Assembly (NCBI GenBank): GCA_033032865.1
Contig: JAWHQI010000019.1
Coordinates: 13,868,001-13,932,000 of the forward strand
Direction: 5' to 3'
Length of the DNA stretch: 64,000 bases
From: Dactylorhiza incarnata
Taxonomy: Eukaryota > Streptophyta > Magnoliopsida > Asparagales > Orchidaceae
In this document: piece after piece, positions 56,209 through 64,000 of the stretch
Layout: the number at the start of each line of letters is the position of its first letter
Numbering within the stretch: position 1 is the stretch's first letter
Notes under the pieces: generated by a model
Database searches by the model: none
What the model saw: only the letters and a program-made list of their open reading frames with translations
Told to the model about the DNA's origin: nothing
Made by a program: the position numbers and the translations under genes

Positions 56209-57246
56209 TGTTGGGTTTTCTATACCCCTTCATAAGGGACGACATATCAAATATGCGCAGTGGAAATGAACAAGAACAACCCAAAAAGAGATCAACGGAT
56301 CTTGCGGTTTTCATGATTCAAGAGAATATGAAAGCAAATACGATATATACCTTCGCGGGATTGAGTCAATACTCAACCAAGGTGCTCCAAAGAGAAATCT
56401 GAAATCTGTTTTGAGTTCTTAAAGGATCGAAATAGATCGATCCCTCTACAGAAGTCCACACAAGCGATGAAGAACCCTAGCTTCTTGTCGTACAAGAACT
56501 AGGTCGGAGAAGGAAGCTCTCAACGTCCCCACGGACTGCTAGATCCGATCCAGGGGAGGCGGCGACCACGACGGCGGCGACACACGATCGGCGGACAGAA
56601 GAATGTGCCCTCGCGCGGAATGATTCCGGTCGGCATTTCTTCTAAATCGCGAAAAGATTAAGTCATACAAACTGTGTGTAACGAAGACCTAATCGCATGC
56701 ATTTATATATGCAAGGTATAGGAAAGGCTATCCGCAGACCAAAAGAAAATCCGTCCAGATTTACATTCGCCGAATTCGACTAATCACATTAACCGAATTC
56801 GACTAATCACTATAACCGAATTCGGCGAAACCATTTCGACGAATTCGACTATATATAAATTCGGCTATTCACTATAACCGAATTCGGCGAAACCATTTCG
56901 ACGAATTCGACTATATATAAATTCGGCGAAACCCTTTAGTCGAATTTGCCATTAGCCGAATTCGTCTAAACCCTTTAGTCGAATTCGGTTAATGCCTTTA
57001 GCCGAATTATCTAGTGTAAAATCCGTTAGTTTAAACACTTTAAACGATTTCCCTTTTGAGACATTCTCAACTTGATTCCAAGCAGTCACAGGATTGATAC
57101 TCCACTCATATCCAATATGAGTAAGGCCAACACAATCCTTTCTCCAATTTCTCCAAACGCTTTTATGTGCGACCCTATAGGCTCATATTGCGTTGGCAGC
57201 AAGACTAACTGTTGATTGCTTTGAGATCATCTCAGAAACTCCAACA
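56209..57246 (-). repeat. copia C 5' LTR (right copy)
   Basis: 1038 bp, TGTTGGG...CTCCAACA. It contains the complete array of AATTCGGCGAAACC / TTCGACGAATTCGAC words (about 56768-57006), the TATA box and the 14-mer. Confidence 0.94.
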
Positions 57247-57251
57247 CTCCC

Positions 57252-57360
57252 CCACCTCTAGAGTTAATTTAAGATCTAACCTCAATTTCAATTGGTATTA
57301 GAGGGTAGTTGATTCTTTACAGGCTAACACCTGAATCACAAAGATCAATTAGATCTTAAA
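57252..57360 (+). other. copia B LTR end, primer-binding region and leader start
   Basis: After copia C the LTR of copy B resumes (CACCTCTAGAGTTAATTTAAG) and ends ...CAATTTCA at 57290. TGGTATTAGAGGG (57293-57305) is a diverged initiator tRNA-Met site, followed by leader up to CTTAAA at 57360, where H begins. Confidence 0.82.
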
Positions 57361-58543
57361 TGTTGGATCTTGTGGCGCCCTTAGAGGGGAGGGGGGTGAA
57401 TAAGGGCTAAAATTTACTTTGAAATTTTTCTAATATATTATGATAATTTTAACGGATAAACAAGTAGATTTTTAGACAACCCAAATAAACACTTAGAAAA
57501 TCATAAGAAATTGGAAATCAAATTTATTTCCACAAGTGATGAATACAAAGGATTGTCGATCTTAATAAAGCTTAAAATCAAGGCTATAATAAAAATAAAC
57601 TTTTAACAATTTGTGTTTACCAATCCTTCTACCAAGGATCGGAAGGCTATCACTTGTCTCTCTCTAGACCAAGCCCAAGCCTATCCTCTAGATCTTCCCT
57701 AGATCTAGACGTAGCACACAAGGCCACGATTTCCCACCAAGCCACGCAAGGACTTGGACGCTCCGCACAAGGAAGCGATTTTCCCCTAAGCCACACAAGG
57801 ACTTAGACGCTCCGCACAAGGAAGCAATTTTCCCTACCAATACAAAGTAAAATGTATATAAATGAAAATACAAGATAAAATAAGAACTCCCTAGAAATTC
57901 AGATCTCTGAAAGGAAGGTTGAAGCCTCGAGATGATCGTTGATGTAGAAGCGCGTCCGATCTCGTCTTCAATTTCATACCTTCTCAGCATAAATGGGAGT
58001 TCATGAGGTTCTGGAGCTCTCTGGATGGAATGCACTCAGGAAGGGACTTAGAATCTTTAAAGCTTGCAATGCACGAACAGAAAGAACCATTTTATAGATT
58101 TTCACTGTCGCCTGGGCGACATCACTGTCGGAATTCCGACAGCGCAAAACTGCTGCTCGTCGTGCTGTCGTGCGGGCAGTTGCTGTAACTTCTGAGCTGT
58201 CGCCTAGGCGACCTCGATGTCGCCTGGGCGACATCTCCTCTTCATTTTTGCCGTCCGAAACTTCTCCAGACTGTAGATTGAGTCGTTCTCATCTCCGAAA
58301 TGGGGTGACACGTTCTGTAACTCTTCCTGGATTGAAAGTTATGGTCATTTTAAGATCAACACACAAAACTCATCCTTTTGCTTTTTCTAATGTGCACACT
58401 CTCGGATCATGCCCATGAATGAGGACTTGTCTCCTCATTGAACCCGTACAACCTGGACACTATAAACACACAAAAGACTAGATCAAATACAACATGGTAT
58501 TTGTTATTCTCAAACCAAGAGATGCGGAACATATGCTCCAACA
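57361..58543 (-). repeat. element H 3' LTR
   Basis: 1183 bp. On the minus strand it runs from TGTTGGAGCATATG to ...GATCCAACA, with 6-bp inverted ends TGTTGG/CCAACA. The tract AAAGGGGGAGAT lies directly upstream of its start. Confidence 0.85.
58090..58233 (-). promoter_or_regulatory. element H promoter: TATA box with TGTCGCC palindromes
   Basis: On the minus strand CTATAAAA (plus 58090-58097) follows, within 8-140 bp, palindromes TGTCGCCTGGGCGACA (58106-58121 and 58218-58233), TGTCGGAATTCCGACA (58126-58141) and TGTCGCCTAGGCGAC (58198-58212). Clusters of CpG-bearing palindromes close to the TATA box are described for Sirevirus LTRs. The particular word here is family-specific. Confidence 0.75.
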
Positions 58544-61500
58544 ATCTCCCCCTTTTGATAATAACAAATACCCGTATGAGAAATTAGTGTGATTAAGACA
58601 ATTTGTGTTTATAGATAAGTGCGGTAATAAGATATGCATGAATAACATATTAAGAGCGTGATAGAATTGAAAGCGATAATGCCTACTCTTTCTATATCAA
58701 GTCCTCCCCCTACATTAGTGTCTCTTATAAACTACTCCCCCTAAATATCTATTTTACTAGATTTCTCAATTTCTTCTCCCCCTTTGTTATTAACAAAAGT
58801 GGGTAGGGATGAGTGTATATCTTTTAAGATAGGTAAGAAACCATTTATTGAAGGATTTTCATGATCGAGCATATGATAGTGTATGCACCTCCTATATGAT
58901 TACTCCCCCAACAAATATACCCATTTTTGTGAGTTTAATATCATTATAATGCACTCCCCCTAAATATTAGATTTATGCAATTTAATCTCCCCTTTTGGTA
59001 GAATCAAAAGAGGGTTTATGTGAGGGTAGTAAGGAGGCATTTCTTATAAATGATAAAGCATGATCGAGCTTTTGTAATATAGATAATGATAAAGATTTTA
59101 AGCATAGTATATAAGAGATTTCACAAAAAAAAAGAGTTGTAAGCAAGCGGAAGATTATAAGAAACATCTTTTTGTAAGCATGAAAATCAGTGTTATAAAT
59201 ATGAGTTTAAGTGCAAAATGAAAAGATGTTTTAACCTTTTTGAAATCTCAAGTTTTTTTTAATAAATATACCAAGCATGAAATGAACACATCAAAAAGAA
59301 AATATACTACAATGTTACTTAATTTTAAGTTCAAGAAATACAAAAACATTGTAGAGATCATGCTAGGTTATCTAGTGCATTTCTTATATAAAGAGTAGTA
59401 TAGATAAAGCATTAGAATCCAATACTCATGAGAAGAAGTGTTATGAAAGATAATGATGTGCACATTAGTGTATTTTGGGCAATGTTAACAATTTATTTAA
59501 AACACAAAATACAAGACATATGTAGAGTAAAGTGCACAAATAAACACAAGTATATTTTACTTTCACACATTTACTTTCACACATTTTAATGCACACTATT
59601 TTATAAAAAGTGGTGTACTAATCAAGGGTTGCACAAGACACTTTACTATTCTTTCCAAGGTGCTCAACCTCACAATGCTTATGAAGACTTATCAGGAGGC
59701 TCAAGTAGTGCTTGGTGGAGTTATATTTGTCTACATATATAATTTTTTTTTTAACATTTGTGAGACAACATTCTCCGAATACACTTGTTTTGCAAACCCA
59801 AAATTTTTTAACTTAACCACTTTTCTAAATTTCACAAGTGCAATTCAAATGTAGTGTAGGCAATAAACTTATGCAAGATTTAATTCATTGTACAAATACA
59901 ATACACAAGCAAGCATTTTTAGATTTAAACATACATGTTGATTACCAAAATAAGTGAGTGAAAGGTATCATTATCAATCATAATACATTTACTCATACTT
60001 AGAGGCATGCTAAGCTTGGTTCTACACATTTTTCAATACAATTTATGCACTTTAAATAGATATATCAAAGCATGATAAACAAAACAATGGTCATAGTAAT
60101 TTGAAGCAATAAATTTTAGCATTGAAAAAAAAATCTAAATAATAGAATTCATTCATGCTTGATATTGGCAATAAAGATCATACAGTTTTTTTTGTTTTAT
60201 AATTTTTAAATCAATTAAAAAAATAGAAAATCACAAAAAAAAAATTATATTTTTGTAATTTTTGAATTTGAATTTTTTATTTGATTTTTCATAATCTGAA
60301 TAAAAACAAAATAACAAAAAGTCAGAAACACAAAAACTAAGTAGTACATATGAACTAAAATATTTTTATAGATTTTTAGAAATTTTAAAAATCAGAAAAA
60401 TCAAACACTCACACTAGCGCAGGCGCTAACGATAGCGCTGGAAACAGTACTTGATTTTTTGAGAATTTCAAAAATCTGATTTTTGAAATTTATTAAGTGT
60501 CCTTAGAGTAGTCTTATGCAAAAATTTTGTAATTTATGGAGATGTCTTGATTGCTCAAATTTGCATAAAACTATAGCTTTTTCAAATACATGTGTTTTAA
60601 AAAAACATTTAAGCTCAAAAAGATAGATTATGCAAACACAAGAGGACATTTTTGTTTTTATTAAATAAACCAAAATATGCATGATTTAAGTGATAAGTAA
60701 ATAAAATGATCATGCAAAGAGTAAAATAAGTATGTCCTAAGATTAAAGACTACCCCGACTAAATGTCTACACCCTAGCCCCGTACTAAGTGACGGATGGG
60801 CATGAGGAGCTGCACACATGCCGTAGGTTGGGGTGTTAGTCCCATATGCACACACTAGAGAACACTCAACCTAGCACTCTTTCCCCCCAGTGCCTCGCAA
60901 GGCCCCACTGGAACCCTCCCCGGTTAAGGACAAGACATGACTTAGAGGTTAGGTCTCTAATGCATACAACCCTACGCCCCCGCTATTGTGAGATATGAAG
61001 TCAAAGGTGAATAATCTTCGGACAACATAAGCTCTTTAAACTATGGGTTGATTTATAAACTATGAGTTTTGCTTAATGTGATGAGTTATAAAGCCGCATA
61101 GTTTTTCTACTTTTATGAGATGACGATATGTGATAACTAGCACAATTACTAATATTCAATAAGTGATAAAGCTAGTATGATGAGTTTTGGGTTTAATGTC
61201 ATGTCATAAGATTAATATTAATATTGCATGTATTCCAAAATAGAATTTTAAATTATAGATCTAGAATAGAGTGATGATTAAGTTTGATGTATTTTTATTA
61301 TTCTTAGGTTGGTTCTAGAATCTATATATATGTGAGATACATGCAATCAATATCAAATCATATCCATACACCAACTAATGTAAAGAAAACAATATTCATA
61401 TTTTTATCATAAGATTCATAATTCTTATTATTGATTTGAGATATTTCTTGATAGAACATGAATTATGATTTATGATTATAGAGAATTTTGCATAGAATAT

Positions 61501-61660
61501 ATGTTAGATCATCATGATGTATGTGATTTCTATTCTTTATAGACTTATGACAATATGATTTGGTGATTTTTCTTTTGAATAAGCATGCTTGATTTTTTAA
61601 GTCTAGAAAATGATGATCATGTAATCATATTAAAGACAAAGATCACATATATAATGTTTT

Positions 61661-61803
61661 GAGTTAATTTAAGATCTAACCTCAATTTCAATTGATATCA
61701 GAGGGTAGTTGATTCTTTACAGGCTAAAACCTGAATCACAAAGATCAATTAGATCTTAAATTCTTTCAGAGTTTTTATTTTATTTATTTTTGTTTAAAAA
61801 CTC
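61661..61803 (+). other. second copy of the copia LTR tail, primer-binding region and leader
   Basis: 61662-61761 repeats 57261-57360 with about three mismatches: LTR end at 61690, a TGATATCAGAGGG primer-binding variant at 61693, and leader to CTTAAA. It then continues TTCTTTCAGAG and on to the gag ATG at 61804. See the findings for what the duplication might mean. Confidence 0.8.
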
Positions 61804-63864
61804 ATGACACAAAACAAAGAGTATTCAAGCACAATACCTCCTATGTGCAATCTAAATAAGTTTGCACTATGGAAAGCATGGATTAGGTTATATTTGAACT
61901 CTATTGATGAAGCAATATTCAATGTTATTTTGACAGGACCTCCTACTCTCTCAGCATCAACAAGTACTGATGCAGCAATAAACAACAATGTTGTTCCACC
62001 ACCTGAGTGGACAGAAGCACAGAAAAAGCAAAGAAGTGCAGATGCAAAAGCTATGAACATTCTAGCACAAACAATGTCTGATGACATTTTTCAGAAAGTG
62101 GTGGAATGCACTTCAGCAAGAGAGATCTGGACTTCTCTCAACAATATGGTTGAAGGATCTGCTCATGAAAGAAAGGACAGAAGATCACATCTCATCTCCC
62201 TGTATGAGAATTTCAAGAAAGGATAAGTTGAAACAGTTGCTGATATGTGCAATAGGCTCAGTCTCATCATCAATGAGCTGAAATCTTTGGACAAAGTGAT
62301 CTCTATCACTGAGATCAATGACAAGATCCTAATGTGCTTCCCCAGCACATGGGACTCTAGGATCTGGCCTATCAAGGAAGCCAGAAGTCTCAATGAGATT
62401 ACTACTGAGACATTGTTAGGAAAGCTCAAATCCTATGAGCAGCTTGTCAAATCCAGAGAAGCTGAACAGTCCACTTCATCTCCAGCAACAAAGAAGGAAA
62501 AGAACATTGCCTTCAAAGCTACAGAAGAAGAAGGAGAGACTTTTGACAATGAGAAGTTGATGAGTCTACTTGCCAAAATATTCTACAGGATGGCAAGAAA
62601 ATAATTCAGGAGAAAATCATCCAGCAGCTATGAAAAACCAAGGTATGACAAAGCTCAATCTAAAGAAGTTATATGTTTTGGTTGCAGGAAACCAGTACAC
62701 ATTGTACCTGACTGTCCAGAGAATCAAAACAAGAAGGAAAAGAGAAAAGAAAAAGAAGAAAGAAGACACTCCAGCAAGTCTTCCTCCCACAAACACAAAA
62801 AGAAGGGAAGAGGATTTGTAGCTGAAACCTGGAGTGAAACAGAATCAGAATATTCATCCTGTTCTTCTGAAGATGAAGAAGAATCAAAAGAAAATGACCA
62901 ATGCTTGATGGCCATTTATGACTCAAGCAGTGAGTCAGGAAATGCATCATTATCCAGTTATGATGAGGATGATGAAGAAGAAAGAAGTTTCTGCATGATG
63001 GCTATCAATGCCTCAGGACATAATTCTGAAGAATCGGAATCAGAAGTTGACAATGATGCTGGTCAGGTAATTTCTAATTTTGATTTTAATTCAATTGAAT
63101 TCAAAGATGAATTCAAAGTTCTTTGCTTAGACTTACTCAAATCTGAGAAGGAAATAATCACTCTCAGAAATAAGCTAGCTGAAATTAATCAAATAAGTGA
63201 AGAAAATGCTAATCTTAAGAAAGATTTGGCTGCCTCTAGAGAACAAATTATTCTCATTGAGAATAAATTTTCTGAGGCCAAGAAATTTGAAGAATCCCTA
63301 AATGGGAGAAGCATCAAACTGATGGACATTACAAGCACAGTAAATGCCAGATTAAGTGGCAAACTAGGCTTGGGTGCATCATCAAGTGAGCCACCTCTGG
63401 TTAAGAAGAACATACTGTCTACACCTATAAAATTCATTTCTGCTAAGAGCAAAAAGGCTGTAGAAGTAAATAAAGATATTTCAAGCAAGGCTGTTAAGAG
63501 TAAAAGAAATCAGCAGAATTCGTCGAACGGAGCTCGACGAAATGAACTCAATTCGTCAAACGGAGATCGACGAAAGCTGAAGACAGATTTTTAGTATAGT
63601 CATTATATGAACGGCGCTCGACGAAATTTCATTCATTCGTCGAACGACGATCGACGAACTCAACCCAGTTCGTCGAACAGAAATTATAGAGAAAATTTAA
63701 AGAATTCTTATTCTAAACATACTAAGAATCCTTTCACTGAATGGATAATTCCTCCAAGGGGATATCATCCAAAAGGCTATAAGGATCAGCCTGAAATATC
63801 CTTTATTTCTGATTTTTGTGGAAATTCAAAAAGTCCCAAGGTAGTCTCGGTCAAGAACAAATAG
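61804..63864 (+). pseudogene. copia B gag
   Basis: The ATG at 61804 (MTQNKEYSSTIPPM...) opens a gag in which all parts stay in one frame to 63864. These are the UBN2-like capsid region (about 61860-62500), the zinc knuckle (about 62677-62718; CFGCRKPVHIVPDC, with Val in place of the usual Gly before His), the lysine-rich and acidic regions, and the TTCGTCGAA-coded linker. Stops at 62224-62226, 62602-62604 and 63592-63594 are decay. The TAG at 63862-63864 is at the same site as in copy A. This gag supplies the N-terminal part missing from A. Confidence 0.92.
63517..63680 (+). repeat. TTCGTCGAA / TCGACGAA array in copia B gag
   Basis: Same alternation as in copy A (985-1160), with fewer mutations: AATTCGTCGAACGG and GCTCGACGAA units coding SSNGARR-like repeats. 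Confidence 0.85.
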
Positions 63865-64000
63865 ATTGTTTTTCTGTTTTTGCAGGTACACAGCTATCCA
63901 AGAATAAAAGAACAATGGTACTTGGACAGTGGATGCTCAAAGCATATTACAGGAAATAAGGCCAATCTGAACAACTACAAGGCAAAGCTTGGACCAAAAG
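63865..64000 (+). pseudogene. copia B pol start (protease), cut by window end
   Basis: This reads on in the gag frame after the TAG. WYLDSGCSKHITGN at about 63915-63955 is the aspartic protease active site. The coding sequence runs off the window. Confidence 0.85.

Larger units (their letters stand above)
38660..57246 (-). mobile_element. Tnt1-like Ty1/copia retrotransposon C, decayed and split by D
   Basis: LTRs at 38660-39477 and 56209-57246, with target duplication CTCCC (38655-38659 and 57247-57251). Minus-strand order is primer-binding site, leader, gag N-terminus (54763-55080), the D insertion, then gag C-terminus, protease, integrase, RT and RNase H (40442-43937) and 3' untranslated region. 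It is a clear relative of E, but carries an in-frame gag deletion, a frameshift and a nonsense change. Confidence 0.95.
57361..61660 (-). mobile_element. Sirevirus-like element H, 3' part only (minus strand)
   Basis: An LTR (57361-58543) with a polypurine tract next to it defines the 3' end of a minus-strand element. Beyond it lie 3.1 kb of AT-rich non-coding sequence homologous in reverse to remnant G. Purine tracts (CTCCCCC on plus) recur at about 58544, 58706, 58734, 58775, 58903 and 58955. No pol or gag and no second LTR are found before copy B sequence returns near 61661. The right boundary is therefore a deletion or recombination junction, not an LTR end. Confidence 0.7.
15376..64000 (+). 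mobile_element. Sirevirus-type copia, copy B (host of four nested insertions; continues beyond window)
   Basis: The LTR starts TGTTGGAACAACCC at 15376, as in copy A. Its sequence is distributed over 15376-16260, 37867-38659 and 57252-57290, followed by a primer-binding region (57293) and leader, and gag at 61804. The intervening blocks are the Tat element, copia C and remnant H. Joined, the LTR is about 1.7 kb against 1.95 kb in A; most of the difference is in the palindrome array. A second copy of the LTR tail and leader at 61662-61761 leaves it open whether the 61.8-64 kb gag belongs to this LTR or to a third related element. Confidence 0.82.

Noticed and set aside
1..64000. tRNA, rRNA or other host non-coding RNA genes
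   Set aside because: I found no cloverleaf-like A and B boxes or rRNA segments. The tRNA-like strings seen are retrotransposon primer-binding sites of 12-20 bases.

Overview
This is plant nuclear DNA: every interpretable feature is a transposable element, and I see no host gene with an intact exon structure. The families present are those of a large, repeat-rich angiosperm genome: Sirevirus-type and Tnt1-like Ty1/copia, Athila-, Tat/Retand- and Tekay/Del-like Ty3/gypsy, a CACTA element and a hAT-type MITE. Most coding frames carry C-to-T nonsense changes, as expected of methylated, silenced copies. The species cannot be named from the sequence.

Layout. 1-10634 is the 3' part of a Sirevirus-type copia (copy A, plus strand). 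Its integrase region is split by a 3.4-kb CACTA element (1853-5258; 26-bp perfect terminal inverted repeats, target duplication GTC). 10635-12924 is a non-coding Sirevirus 3' remnant (G). 12925-15375 is the LTR, primer-binding site and gag of an Athila-like element (J), cut by a second Sirevirus-type copia (copy B) that starts at 15376 and runs off the window at 64000.

Copy B is the host of four insertions. (i) 16261-37866: a minus-strand Tat/Retand-like gypsy element with antisense ORFs under their own TATA box, a 12-unit 90-bp tandem repeat and an integrase that has lost its core. Inside it lie a solo LTR (35136-36660) and a nearly intact minus-strand copia, E (26158-34603), whose 5' LTR itself carries a 396-bp GC-rich hAT MITE. 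(ii) 38660-57246: copia C, a decayed relative of E. Its gag is split by D (43938-54762), a Tekay/Del-like element with two 4.3-kb LTRs and only 2.2 kb of gutted interior. (iii) 57361 to about 61660: the 3' part of a minus-strand Sirevirus (H), flanked by a puzzling 100-bp duplication. (iv) Copy B's gag then resumes at 61804.

The order of nesting reads G > J > B > Tat > E > MITE, six levels deep. Target-site duplications support CACTA (GTC), E (GCTTG), C (CTCCC), D (CATTT), the solo LTR (AGTAC) and the MITE (GAAACAAC); Tat has ATGCA/ATACA with one mismatch.

The most interesting signals are: a 14-bp motif (CTATCCGCAGACCA) shared by the promoter regions of four unrelated transposons; CpG-containing palindrome arrays in nearly every LTR family, one of which is also embedded in the gag coding sequence; a minus-strand frame in both LTRs of D that resembles the end of a prokaryotic-type sugar amidotransferase; and hairpin arrays in the leaders of E and C.
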